Shown: piece by piece, positions 53,481 through 62,610 of the stretch
How positions within the stretch are numbered: the stretch's first letter is position 1
How the letters are laid out: each line of letters starts with the position of its first letter
DNA from: Leptolyngbya sp. BC1307
GTDB lineage: Bacteria > Cyanobacteriota > Cyanobacteriia > Phormidesmidales > Phormidesmidaceae
Length of the DNA stretch: 64,000 nucleotides
Reading direction: 5' to 3'
NCBI RefSeq assembly: GCF_002286735.1
Contig: NZ_NRTA01000001.1
Span: forward strand, 1 to 64,000
The notes under the pieces: model-generated
What the model saw: the letters and a program-made list of their open reading frames with translations, nothing else
Told to the model about the DNA's origin: nothing
The model's database searches: none
Made by a program: the position numbers and the translations under genes

Positions 53481-54374
53481 TCAAGAGAGATCGACGCTGC
53501 TACCGTCAACAAGCTTCAGCTTCGACTTCTTTAACGCCGCCCGACTGACCTTAAGAGGACGCGAATAGGCCGTCGCTAAAACTAGCTGCAAGGCAAACGC
53601 TAAGTTTCCGGCCAGGTAACGCTTGGCCAGTCGCTTAGGCTCCCGTATCAGCCGATACAGCCATTCTAGACCCACGTCAGATATCCAATAGGGACAGTTG
53701 GGCACAGCGCCTGCCAGACGGTCAATAATAGCACCGCAGGGAATAATCACCCTGACATCGAGATTATCCATATTATGAGCGATCCACTGCTCTTGAGTTG
53801 GCATACCCATACCGACGATCAAGATATCGGGATTCGCCTGGTTAATTTTTTGAACAATACTGGCATTTTGCTGAGCATCGTCACGATCAAAGTAGCCGTG
53901 GTGGCCAGCGATATTTAGTCTTGGATAGTCCTTTCTTATCTTTTGAAGAGCCGTCTGTAAGTGTTCAGGCTTAGCGCCCAACAAAAAGAATGAGAGATCT
54001 AGATCACTGCCACATCGGAGCAGTTCGGGTACAAACACCGTACCCGGTGTACGATACTCCAGTGGCAAGCGCAACCCCAGAAACTTGATTGCCTTAAGAA
54101 TGCCGGAGCCATCGCAGGGCACGATATCCGCCCGCCGCATAAAGGTGTCAAACCACGGAAGATGTAGCGCCAGATTAAAGCTGTAAACGTTGAAAAACGC
54201 GATCACAAGCCGCTGACGATTTTGACAGGCTTGTTCTACCTCTCGTAAAAGTTCTGGGATGGTAATGAAGCTGATTTGTCGCCCTAGCAGGCTAACGTTA
54301 ATCCTCGGAAAGCCTGTAGGCTTGTCGCTTAACTGAGGCTGCGACAAGTCCTCTTCATGTGATATTGAATGCAT
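53481..54374 (-). CDS. WecB/TagA/CpsF family glycosyltransferase (GT26)
   Basis: A 297-aa GT26 enzyme that transfers a sugar such as ManNAc or glucuronate onto a lipid-linked acceptor at the cytoplasmic membrane. Motifs are ADIVPCDGSGILKAIKFLG (catalytic-Asp region), EYRTPGTVFVPEL, FFLLGAKPEHL, NPDILIVGMGMPTQEQWIAH and WISDVGLEWLYRLIREPKRL with the C-terminal membrane-binding basic segment. It is convergent with the export gene (16 bases apart) and is the only minus-strand gene of the cluster, so it probably has its own promoter. Confidence 0.92.
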   Translation of the reverse strand: MHSISHEEDLSQPQLSDKPTGFPRINVSLLGRQISFITIPELLREVEQACQNRQRLVIAFFNVYSFNLALHLPWFDTFMRRADIVPCDGSGILKAIKFLGLRLPLEYRTPGTVFVPELLRCGSDLDLSFFLLGAKPEHLQTALQKIRKDYPRLNIAGHHGYFDRDDAQQNASIVQKINQANPDILIVGMGMPTQEQWIAHNMDNLDVRVIIPCGAIIDRLAGAVPNCPYWISDVGLEWLYRLIREPKRLAKRYLAGNLAFALQLVLATAYSRPLKVSRAALKKSKLKLVDGSSVDLS

Positions 54375-55437
54375 AGTTGTCCCCTGAGTCTTTTGGAATA
54401 CGAAGCCTCGCCCCTAGGCGATACGGAATTAACCAATGAAAATGCCGTACTTTAGAGCTAAGAATACCGAGCTATCAGGAACATATACGCTCAACCCTAA
54501 CGTGCAGCATTCACATGAAGAAATTAGAAAAAGACAGTTTAGAAACTGGCTGAAACTATCTCCGTTGATAATACAAGCTCATTCAGAATCCTAAAGCCTA
54601 GATTAGTTCACCTAATCAAATGCCGATTCTTACTGCAGGCAGAGTCCAACCACTACCTTACACAACCGCCTTACACAACCGCCTTACACATAGGATGCTT
54701 GGCTTTCATTGGGCCTTGCCTTCTAAGAAAAGATTTCTGACTTCGTCACTAGCTTCGTTGCCATTACTAACCTACCACTGCTGTCAGCTGATTACTGTCG
54801 CTAATTCATCACATCGATCTAAAGACTGAAGCCCCACCATAGCTGCGTTTGTGTGTCTATAAAGCACGGAAAGAGCATTTAACATTATCAGAGATAAAAA
54901 AGCAGTGATCTCAATCAAGGACGAAGACCTAACCCCTTAAAGCAGACGTAAAAATTAAGAGCGAATCTGCCAAAAGCATTGTCTTTGTTAAGTCTGCAGA
55001 GCTTCTGACTATCTCGATCTGCTCTTAAAACATCACTGCTTTGACAGGACAAGTGACTGGTTTTCTCCAGTACACGGCGCTGTTTTTAAGGTAGAGTTCT
55101 CGTGAGCCTTTCTGAAGCTCCGATGCAGAGTTGCTGTGAGCCTCTCTGTAGGACGGCTACTTTGGTCGAATCTACTATTTGCAGGGAGGGAAATTTTCAA
55201 GGAGAAAAATATACACCTTAGATAGACTCCAACCTGAGTAAAGCTGTGCTCAATTAGATGCAGCCTGCTAATGGGGGACGACCCTTTTGAAGCTGCTAAT
55301 ACGGGCGTTTTTCTAAATTTAACTATCAATCAGCATATAAATATAAAACGAAATCGAATATTTACTGAACATTTTTATCAGGAAATGTATCAATTAGAAC
55401 GCAGTATTGTTGCCAATAAAGTATCTAAAGTGTCAAT
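54375..55437. other. 1063-base AT-rich intergenic region inside the polysaccharide cluster
   Basis: No convincing gene. The frames at 54620-54829 (plus) and 55033-55329 (minus) lack recognisable domains and a plausible ribosome binding site. A 13-base tandem repeat lies at 54656-54690. The region must carry divergent promoters for the GT26 gene and the GT2 operon, and its length leaves room for a regulatory RNA or a deleted gene. Confidence 0.5.
54656..54690 (+). repeat. 13-base tandem repeat, 2.7 copies
   Basis: CCTTACACAACCG occurs at 54656-54668 and 54669-54681, followed by a partial third copy CCTTACACA to 54690. It is non-coding as far as I can tell. Confidence 0.85.
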
Positions 55438-56475
55438 TTGAGCCGAGTATTTATTTGGCCAGCAATCCGCTTTGTAAAATTGTCTGGGAAGGGACTAAGA
55501 TTGAAGCAATTATCTAATGAAGTCAGCTCTGAAGTTAGTGTAGTCATTCCTGCCTACAATATCCGTTCTTATCTCATGCCCGCCTTGCTTTCTCTGCAAC
55601 AGCAAACGCTATCGTCTTTTGAGGCGCTGATTGTAGATGATGGCTCCACCGATGGCACTGCTGAAGCAGCAATCGCCTTTGCCAAAGGTGACCAGCGCTT
55701 TAGAGTGCTGAGAAAGAAAAATGGTGGACTCTCTTCTGCGCGTAACCACGGTATTCGCCACGCCAGGTCAGACTATATCGCGCTTTTAGATGGTGACGAT
55801 CTCTATAGTCCTGATAAGCTAGCGAGACACGTTGCTGTTTTACAGCAAAAGCCTGAAGTTGGGGTTGTTTATAGCGCTTCTCAAGCGATTCGAGATGACG
55901 GCAGACCGACACCGATTCGGCTTAGCGGTAAACCAGTCTACGCTGATCCCCTGATAGCGCTGCTGTGCAAAAACTTTATTGGCCACGGCTCTAACGCCGT
56001 TTTTAGAAAGCGCATTTTTGAAGAAGTAGGTGAATTTGACGAATCGCTGCGTAGCTGCGAGGATATTGATTTTTGGCTAAGAATTGCCGCTGTCCGGCAC
56101 TGGCAGTTTTACCGAGACCCTCAGGTTTTGTGCAAGTATCGGGTACGGCCCTCCGGACTCTCTTTTAATGTAGAACGAATGCACTTTTGCCAGATGCAGG
56201 TACTCGAATCGGCTCGTCAGCGCTCTCCTGAAACAGTGGAGCCGATGCTGCCTACGGCGCGAGCCTATGCCTACCGGCTGCTGGCCCGGCTCTCATTGAG
56301 TGCGGGCGATCGCGACCAAGCTGAGCATTACATTGGTCAAGCCTGGGCTGAAGATGCCACTATCTTTTATCGCGATCCGCGCTCTCTGATTACGCTGGTC
56401 TCTGTTAAGCTGATGCCGGTTGCCAATGTGATTATCGGTAGATTGCTGGGCCGGGCCTCATCCGTTCACAAGTAG
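55438..56475 (+). CDS. Family 2 glycosyltransferase
   Basis: A GT-A fold glycosyltransferase of up to 345 aa. Motifs are VSVVIPAYNIRSYL, ALIVDDGSTDGTAE (nucleotide-binding Asps), SARNHGIRHARSDYIALLDGDD (DxD), NAVFRKRIFEEVGEFDESL and the catalytic SCEDIDFWLRIA. It probably adds a sugar to the growing polysaccharide repeat unit at the cytoplasmic membrane. No ATG is available upstream: the frame opens with TTG at 55438, and a second TTG at 55501 would give MKQLSNEVSSEVSVVIPAYN, an equally good start. It is the first gene of a plus-strand run to the window edge. Confidence 0.9.
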   Translation: MSRVFIWPAIRFVKLSGKGLRLKQLSNEVSSEVSVVIPAYNIRSYLMPALLSLQQQTLSSFEALIVDDGSTDGTAEAAIAFAKGDQRFRVLRKKNGGLSSARNHGIRHARSDYIALLDGDDLYSPDKLARHVAVLQQKPEVGVVYSASQAIRDDGRPTPIRLSGKPVYADPLIALLCKNFIGHGSNAVFRKRIFEEVGEFDESLRSCEDIDFWLRIAAVRHWQFYRDPQVLCKYRVRPSGLSFNVERMHFCQMQVLESARQRSPETVEPMLPTARAYAYRLLARLSLSAGDRDQAEHYIGQAWAEDATIFYRDPRSLITLVSVKLMPVANVIIGRLLGRASSVHK

Positions 56476-56540
56476 CTCCCAAATGACTGCTCTCTGCTCT
56501 CGTTTACAGCGCACATGAAACAGAATGTCTACTGTCGGGC

Positions 56541-57155
56541 ATGAATTTAATCTTTGCTATGAAAGTATTTAATATAGGACTGCCCAAAACAGGGACTTCT
56601 AGCCTGAACGAGGCGCTGATAATATTGGGCTATCGGTCGTTGCACAATCCGCTAGATCTGCGTATGGCCTCCTACCGGCAAGGCGTGTATAGATATGCTC
56701 GCGATGACTGGGATGCGATTACCAATTTTGGCGAACATTTTTATCCTCAGCTCGACCAGAACTATCCGGGCAGTAAGTTTATTTTGACAGTGCGCGATCG
56801 CGATGCCTGGCTAAAGTCAACAGAGAAATGGTACAGCCAGCCACCGATGTATCCACCGCGCGACAACCAGTCCCGGCTAGAGACATTTGGCTGCATTACC
56901 TTTAGCTATGAGCGCTTTGCCTATCTCTATGAGCATCATACCGAGGGGGTAAAGCGCTACTTTGAGCATCGCCCGGATGATCTGCTGATTAGCGAGGTCG
57001 GTCAAGACGAGCCCTGGCTTGATATCTGTCAGTTTTTAGACAAGCCGGTTCCTAATCAGCCTTATCCCCATAGCAACAACCGCGCTGGTAAATTTCACAG
57101 AGCCGCTAGGCTGAGGCGGCAGCTCGCTACCTGGGTGAGATATGGTGGCCGATAA
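56541..57155 (+). CDS. Sulfotransferase family protein
   Basis: A 204-aa protein with the PAPS 5'-phosphosulfate loop GLPKTGTSSLNEALIIL, the later SKFILTVRDRDAWLKSTEKW (3'-phosphate binding region with conserved Arg and Ser) and a short C-terminal basic tail. Members transfer sulfate from PAPS to hydroxyls of carbohydrates. Its place between a glycosyltransferase and a Wzx flippase strongly suggests that the exported polymer is sulfated. ATG 56559 (MKVFNIGLPKTG) is an alternative start that removes six residues. Confidence 0.88.
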   Translation: MNLIFAMKVFNIGLPKTGTSSLNEALIILGYRSLHNPLDLRMASYRQGVYRYARDDWDAITNFGEHFYPQLDQNYPGSKFILTVRDRDAWLKSTEKWYSQPPMYPPRDNQSRLETFGCITFSYERFAYLYEHHTEGVKRYFEHRPDDLLISEVGQDEPWLDICQFLDKPVPNQPYPHSNNRAGKFHRAARLRRQLATWVRYGGR

Positions 57156-57220
57156 GCTAATCAGCTAAGGCGCAAAGCAATCTGAAGTGTCTCCTGTCCT
57201 CTTTTTATGCCGGGTGCCCG

Positions 57221-58669
57221 ATGTCTTCTAGCTCTCTACTTAAAAGCGGTCTTTGGATTACAGCCAGCAATTTCTCGCGGCGCTTCTTTGCGCTGCTGAG
57301 CAACTTAGTTCTGGCGCGGCTGCTGCTCCCGGCAGATTTTGGCGTGATTAGCATTGCCTATATTTTTTGGTCTCTGTTTACGCTGTTTATCCAAAACTCG
57401 ACGGGTCTTTTTATTCTCTATAAAGGCACGAGCGAAAAGCGCTATCTGGATACGACCTACTCTGTGAGCTTGGCGATTGGGGCGGTGATTGGGGTGGCGC
57501 TAGCGGCGATCGCCCCGCTAGTTGCCCGGTTCTTTGACGAGCCTGTACTCACCTGGCTGCTACTGGCCTACTCGGTCAATTTGTTTTTGTCGTCTGGGTA
57601 TTACGTCTATGCTGCCATTCTGATGCGGCAAAAGCAGTATGGCGTTCTTGCAAAAGATACCTTTATCGCCTCGATGGTGCGCCTTTTGTTTACCATCGGC
57701 TCGGCTTTTTTGGGGCTGAGCTACTGGTCGTTTGCCATTGGCGACGCTGCCTTTTGGATCTTGAGCTACGTGCTGGTGCGCTATCAGTCTCACTTGCGGC
57801 TCTCGCTGCGAATAGATCCGCAGATTTGGCGAGAAGTGACCAGCTATTGTCTGAGCGCGGTCGGGTCGAGCTTTGGGTTTTATGCCAACTCCAATTTGGA
57901 CAACTTTGCCGTGGGCAAGCTGCTGGGTAAGGCCAGCCTGGGCTATTACAATCTCGCTTATCAGCTAGCAATGGCGCTATCAACCATTCTCAACCCGGTG
58001 ATGAATGAGTTGGGCATGCCCGTCTTTGCCGAGATCAAAGATCTTCATTTGCAAGAAAAAGCGCTCTCTGGCGTTGTCAAACAGATTGCCTATTTAGCGA
58101 CACCGCTCTACGCGCTGATCTTTTTGATTGTTGATCAGCGATTTATTGTCTTTGTGTTTGGTGAAAACTGGGCACCGGTTGCCAATATTCTGCCGTGGCT
58201 GCTGCTTTCGACTTATTCAAGGGTACTCAATGGCCCGCTTAAGGTGATGCTCTCGGCTAAAGGCATGCCCAATATCAATGCAAAGGTCAATCTGGCGATC
58301 GCCCCAGTGGCCGTAGGCAGCTTTTTTCTGGGCGCTCATCTGGGCGGGGTGATTGGGCTGGCGATCGCCGCAGCCATCATTCTAGGGCTGGTGTGGACTC
58401 TCTTTTGGTGGTGGGTTGGCTGTCGCGCTGTGGGCTGGTCAATGGCCCGAATCTTGCTACCAGTGATCAAACCCTTTGTGCTGACGCTGGCGGCGCTCGT
58501 CGTTGCTGTGCCGCTGCCATCCATTGTCAGAGCCGTGGCGTTTACCCTTCTCTATCTTGGTTTGCTCAGGCTGTTTGACTCGCAGCAGCTGTTCTCTTAT
58601 ATGGCGATCGCTAAGCAAAGCCTCTCTAAAGTAATCCGCCGCATTCGACAAGCGAGCGCCCAGTCATAA
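57221..58669 (+). CDS. Wzx-type oligosaccharide flippase
   Basis: A 482-aa polytopic membrane protein with about 12-14 helices of the MATE/MOP superfamily polysaccharide transporters. The N-terminal GLWITASNFSRRFFALLSNLVLARLLLPADFGV is typical (only partly quoted elsewhere). The repeated SYVLVRYQSHLRLSL, SNLDNFAVGKLLG and MLSAKGMPNINAKVNLAI regions fit the family. It flips undecaprenyl-linked repeat units across the inner membrane. The first residues are amphipathic and there is no cleavable signal. It lies between the sulfotransferase and a GT4 gene. Confidence 0.93.
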   Translation: MSSSSLLKSGLWITASNFSRRFFALLSNLVLARLLLPADFGVISIAYIFWSLFTLFIQNSTGLFILYKGTSEKRYLDTTYSVSLAIGAVIGVALAAIAPLVARFFDEPVLTWLLLAYSVNLFLSSGYYVYAAILMRQKQYGVLAKDTFIASMVRLLFTIGSAFLGLSYWSFAIGDAAFWILSYVLVRYQSHLRLSLRIDPQIWREVTSYCLSAVGSSFGFYANSNLDNFAVGKLLGKASLGYYNLAYQLAMALSTILNPVMNELGMPVFAEIKDLHLQEKALSGVVKQIAYLATPLYALIFLIVDQRFIVFVFGENWAPVANILPWLLLSTYSRVLNGPLKVMLSAKGMPNINAKVNLAIAPVAVGSFFLGAHLGGVIGLAIAAAIILGLVWTLFWWWVGCRAVGWSMARILLPVIKPFVLTLAALVVAVPLPSIVRAVAFTLLYLGLLRLFDSQQLFSYMAIAKQSLSKVIRRIRQASAQS

Positions 58670-58733
58670 GCGCTATCAGGCTTTCCTCGCTTTCACCAGT
58701 GCCCCACCTCTATTAAATGCTGCCCGTAACCCT

Positions 58734-59876
58734 ATGAAAGTCAAAAACGTTTTAGTAACCGGAGAAGCCTTATTCCTGCAGCGACACCGCTTTTTGTTTG
58801 AAGAACTCGCGCAGCACGTTCAGACGATGGGCTTTCTAGAGCGCGAACCAGCGTGGTATGAGGCTTCTCCTATTCGCAAAGGCATCAAAGCCTGGTACGG
58901 CTTACGGCTCGGCTCATTACAGCAGGCCCACGCCGCCTTTCAAAAACATCCGGCAGGCTTTCGCGATCGCTCACAGCGACTAGAGAACCGCATCTACCAG
59001 CTCCCAGCTATCCCCGATTTGATATTTCACGTTTTTGCTACCTACCGACCTTTCTGGTATCCGGCAGAGATTCCTTACGTCTTGTTTTTAGACTTTACAT
59101 CTGCCCTCTCTGGCCACATGTGGCAACCCTGGGCAGCGGCGATAAGTCCGGCTAGCCGGCAAGGGTGGCTTGAGTGCGAGGGCGCTACCTACACAGCCGC
59201 CCATCATATTTTTTGCACGAGCACTGTAGTCAAGCAGTCTCTCATCGAAGATTATGGCCAGCCCGACCCAAAAGTTACGGTAGTCGGAGCCGCTGGTAAC
59301 TTCGTCAATCAGCCTTATACGGGTGAGAAAAATTTTGGTAGCCAGGTACTGTTGTTTAACGGTTCAGATTTTGAGCGAAAGGGCGGTGATATTGTCTTAG
59401 CTGCCTTTGAAAAAGTAAGGCAGGCGCTGCCCAATGCCAGGTTGGTTATTATTGGTAAAAAGCTAGACATCGCTATCGACGGGGTCGAAAATCCTGGCAG
59501 TATTACAGACGCTGATCGACTAATTTCTCTCTTTCTCAATGCAGATTTAGTGCTGGCCCCCGCCAGGTGTGACCCGTTCGCCATTTTCATACTTGATGCG
59601 ATGAACTACGGGGTGCCCTGTGTCATTGCCAAAAACCCGGCCTGCGGCACGGCTGATTTTGTTCAAGATGGGGTGAATGGCTTTGTGATTGATCAAGATC
59701 CGCTAGATCCTGATACGCTGGCGCGGCGAGTGATTCAACTGCTCAAATCTCCTGAGCAGCTAGCAGAAGTCTCGCAGGCCGCCAGAGAAACGATGAAAAA
59801 GACACTGAGCTGGCAGGCGATCGCCGCTCAGATGATGCAAGTTCTCGCGGCGCTACCCGAAAAAGCCGAGATTTAG
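58734..59876 (+). CDS. Family 4 glycosyltransferase
   Basis: A 380-aa GT-B fold enzyme. The C-terminal nucleotide-sugar domain is clear: LLFNGSDFERKGGDIVLAAF, LVIIGKKL, ADLVLAPARCDPFAIFILDA (E-like/DPF motif region) and MNYGVPCVIAKNPACGTADF. The N-terminal half is divergent (VTGEALFLQRHRFLFEELAQ). It probably adds a sugar during repeat-unit assembly; the sugar cannot be predicted. It starts 64 bases after wzx. Confidence 0.87.
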   Translation: MKVKNVLVTGEALFLQRHRFLFEELAQHVQTMGFLEREPAWYEASPIRKGIKAWYGLRLGSLQQAHAAFQKHPAGFRDRSQRLENRIYQLPAIPDLIFHVFATYRPFWYPAEIPYVLFLDFTSALSGHMWQPWAAAISPASRQGWLECEGATYTAAHHIFCTSTVVKQSLIEDYGQPDPKVTVVGAAGNFVNQPYTGEKNFGSQVLLFNGSDFERKGGDIVLAAFEKVRQALPNARLVIIGKKLDIAIDGVENPGSITDADRLISLFLNADLVLAPARCDPFAIFILDAMNYGVPCVIAKNPACGTADFVQDGVNGFVIDQDPLDPDTLARRVIQLLKSPEQLAEVSQAARETMKKTLSWQAIAAQMMQVLAALPEKAEI

Positions 59877-59942
59877 ACCGAGATTTAGTTCAGGGGTCAG
59901 TTTAACTATTGTCACAACAGCTACAGCCATCTTAAATCGGAT

Positions 59943-61067
59943 TTGTCCATGCAGTCTACAGCGTCTCGGTCTACTCCAGATATTGCCCTATTCATTCGCA
60001 GTCTGCATGGCGGCGGGGCAGAGCGGGTTTTCTTACACCTGGCCCGTGGCTTTGTCGAACGCGGCCTCTCTGTAGACTTAATTCTGCCGCGTAAAACCGG
60101 CGCTTACCTGGCCCAGGTACCACCTGAGGTGCGCATTGTCGATCTAGAATCACCACAGGTTTTGCGCAGCCTGCCCAAACTGGTGAACTATCTGAAGCAG
60201 CAGCAGCCCCGCGCCCTGCTAGCCGCTCTGCACTATCCCGCTGAGATTGCCCTGTGGGCGAAGCGCATGGCCGGCAGCTCCACTCGGGTTGTCGTCTCTG
60301 AGCGCAATACGCTCTCGGTACAGGCTCGCCATACCCAGCAGCTCTCTGTGCGGCTGACGCCACTCGCCGCCCGGCTGTTTTACCCCTGGGCAGATGATAT
60401 TGTTGCAGTCTCTCAAGGGGTTGCCGATGATCTAGCTAGCACTACCCGCCTCCCGCCCAACGCCATTAAAGTGATTTACAACCCGACGGTCACCCCCGAG
60501 CTGATAGAAAAATCAAAATCGGCGATCGCCCATCCCTGGTTCGCCGACGGGCAGCCTCCCGTTATCTTAGGCGTGGGTCGGCTGCATCCTCAAAAAGACT
60601 TTTCTACCCTCATCCGCGCCTTTGCCAGCGTCCGACAGCGGCGGCCCGCTAAGCTGATCATTCTGGGCGTTGGGCCAGAAGAAGCCGCGCTCCGAGACCT
60701 GATTGAGACACTGCAGCTCTCTGCCGATGTCGATTTGGCTGGCTTTGCCCAAAACCCCTATGCCTATATGAGACAAGCCGCCCTCTTAGCCCTATCTTCG
60801 GCCTGGGAGGGCTTTGGCAACGTCTTGATAGAAGCGCTGGCGGTCGGCACCCCGGTCGTCTCGACAGATTGTCCTAGCGGCCCGGCTGAAGTCTTAAACC
60901 ACGGCCAGTATGGGTTGCTCGTGCCGGTAGGTGACAGCGAGCAGATGGCCAAGGCCATTCTCAAAACGTTGGGAACTGAAGCTAAACCCGCCGATGACGC
61001 CTGGCTAGCCCAGTTTACGCCCGAAATTTGCGTTCAAAAATATCTTCATGTACTAGGATTCTCCTGA
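59943..61067 (+). CDS. Family 4 glycosyltransferase
   Basis: A 374-aa GT4 enzyme. The N-terminal acceptor domain opens with IALFIRSLHGGGAERVFLHL. The C-terminal donor domain has ILGVGRLHPQKDFSTLIRAF, LIILGVGPEEAAL, LALSSAWEGFGNVLIEALAV with the E-x7-E pair, and GTPVVSTDCPSGPAEVL. The family covers many cytoplasmic sugar transferases working on lipid-linked intermediates. It is 66 bases after the preceding glycosyltransferase and 19 bases before the polymerase gene. Confidence 0.92.
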   Translation: MSMQSTASRSTPDIALFIRSLHGGGAERVFLHLARGFVERGLSVDLILPRKTGAYLAQVPPEVRIVDLESPQVLRSLPKLVNYLKQQQPRALLAALHYPAEIALWAKRMAGSSTRVVVSERNTLSVQARHTQQLSVRLTPLAARLFYPWADDIVAVSQGVADDLASTTRLPPNAIKVIYNPTVTPELIEKSKSAIAHPWFADGQPPVILGVGRLHPQKDFSTLIRAFASVRQRRPAKLIILGVGPEEAALRDLIETLQLSADVDLAGFAQNPYAYMRQAALLALSSAWEGFGNVLIEALAVGTPVVSTDCPSGPAEVLNHGQYGLLVPVGDSEQMAKAILKTLGTEAKPADDAWLAQFTPEICVQKYLHVLGFS

Positions 61068-61086
61068 GCGTAGTATTCGACCTCTT

Positions 61087-62439
61087 ATGCCAAATTTTCT
61101 AGAACCTCTTATAAATCCTGCACGGTTAGTCTCATCGCCGCTTTCGCTGGCGGAAAAGATTTTGTATTGGACGGCTGTACTCACGCCGGTATGGTGGCTA
61201 TCGGGTATTCAGACGCTGTTTTATCCGGCGGTCGTGATTTTTTTGTTGCTTTACTACTTCAGGTTTGATACTGTCTTGCGGCGGCGGCTGCCCCTTTGCG
61301 TATGGGCCTGGCTGATCATGACGGTTTTTATGCTGTGGACCACGATTTTAGGGCTTGAAGATATGTCGGCTGGTCTGACGACGGTGGCAGCGGCGATGGT
61401 GACTTTCTTTAAAAGCTACCTGCTGATTTTTGCAGCGATCGCGCTCCCTTTCTTCAGTCGCATTCGTCTTCCTATTTTGACACGCGGCATCGTTTTAATG
61501 ACCCTCGGCATGTTGGTCAACCTCATCGTTCAGATGGGGCTTCTGGTAGCCGGAATGTCTCAACAGGTGCTAACACCACCGCTGGCCCGGTTAATTCCTG
61601 GCGATGTCTCTAGCAGTCTGCTGGTTAAGACAGCAAGCTTTGAGTTTTTTGCGGGTTTACCTGTTCCTAGAACCATCCTACATACTGCTGATCCGCCGAT
61701 TTTGGGCGTCTGTAGCCTGCTGTGCTTTTTAATCTGCCTGAACGAAACAAACCGCCCGCTGCGCAACTGGGCGCTGTTCAGCACGATTTGCACGCTGATT
61801 ATCAGCTTCAGCCGCACCGCCTGGATTGGCTTTATCGCCAGCTTGATTTTGCTGGCCTGTCTGCGCTACGCCACTGTCCGTCAGCTACCGCTCTGGCTGA
61901 CGGCGATCACGCTGTCTATTCTCAGCTGGTTTGAGCTGACTGTAGGAGCGCTTTTGCAAAAACCACAGGAGATTTTCGATAGTGCTCGGGCCTCTTCTTC
62001 CTCTACCCGTGCCTTAGTCGTCAAAGAGACATTAGAAGCCTGGCAAGAAAAGCTCTGGCTAGGGTGGGGAGTGATTCGCGGCAGGGCCTGGATCTATGAC
62101 GATAACTACATTACCTTAGGGTCTTTTTCTACCTATGCCGCTGTCCTCTATCTCAATGGCGTCATTGGGTTTGTTGTTTTTATACTGGCATTAGGGCTAA
62201 CGGTTGCCGACTTTTACTCAGGTGCTATTCGTAATCATTTTGCCTGTCAGATTGCGCTGGTTGGCTTTTTGATACTGTGTATTTTAATTCAGGCAACGCC
62301 ACTGAGCTGGATGGCGATCTACCTTTGGTTTTTCTTTGTCTGGATAGGCGCTGTTTTGCAAGAGTACAGACAAGAGACGCAACAGGCCGACCGACTGAGC
62401 TGGGAGCAGCTAGTTCACAACCACGCCAGCAGCAGCTAG
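61087..62439 (+). CDS. O-antigen ligase/polymerase-like membrane protein (Wzy)
   Basis: A 450-aa polytopic protein with about 10-12 hydrophobic segments and a large periplasmic loop near residues 280-330 (KPQEIFDSARASSSSTRALV, WQEKLWLGWGVIRG), the O-antigen ligase/Wzy_C arrangement with Arg residues in the loop. SFSRTAWIGFIASLILLACL is a well-conserved type segment. In a cluster with Wzx and Wzz it is most likely the Wzy polymerase that joins repeat units in the periplasm. Confidence 0.85.
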   Translation: MPNFLEPLINPARLVSSPLSLAEKILYWTAVLTPVWWLSGIQTLFYPAVVIFLLLYYFRFDTVLRRRLPLCVWAWLIMTVFMLWTTILGLEDMSAGLTTVAAAMVTFFKSYLLIFAAIALPFFSRIRLPILTRGIVLMTLGMLVNLIVQMGLLVAGMSQQVLTPPLARLIPGDVSSSLLVKTASFEFFAGLPVPRTILHTADPPILGVCSLLCFLICLNETNRPLRNWALFSTICTLIISFSRTAWIGFIASLILLACLRYATVRQLPLWLTAITLSILSWFELTVGALLQKPQEIFDSARASSSSTRALVVKETLEAWQEKLWLGWGVIRGRAWIYDDNYITLGSFSTYAAVLYLNGVIGFVVFILALGLTVADFYSGAIRNHFACQIALVGFLILCILIQATPLSWMAIYLWFFFVWIGAVLQEYRQETQQADRLSWEQLVHNHASSS

Positions 62440-62489
62440 CGGCCAATTGGCAGGCAGTACGGCATAGATCGTAGGCTATAGACTATACA

Positions 62490-62540
62490 CTTTAGACCGC
62501 ACACTTTAGACCGCACCCTTTAGACCGCACGCTTTAGACA
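62490..62540 (+). repeat. 14-base tandem repeat, about 3.5 copies
   Basis: Units CTTTAGACCGCAC plus one varying base (A, C, G) follow each other at 62490, 62504 and 62518, with a partial fourth copy at 62532. The array lies in the gap between the polymerase gene and the Wzz/Wzc gene. Confidence 0.85.
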
Positions 62541-62610
62541 CTGCCTGCCCAATCTGCTAATACGCGCTGATACGCTTTGAACCCTTACTTGGTCTTCGAC
62601 CAATCTCATA

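Noticed and set aside
55033-55329. 98-codon minus-strand reading frame in the long gap
   Set aside because: Composition and lack of any motif or ribosome binding site suggest chance.
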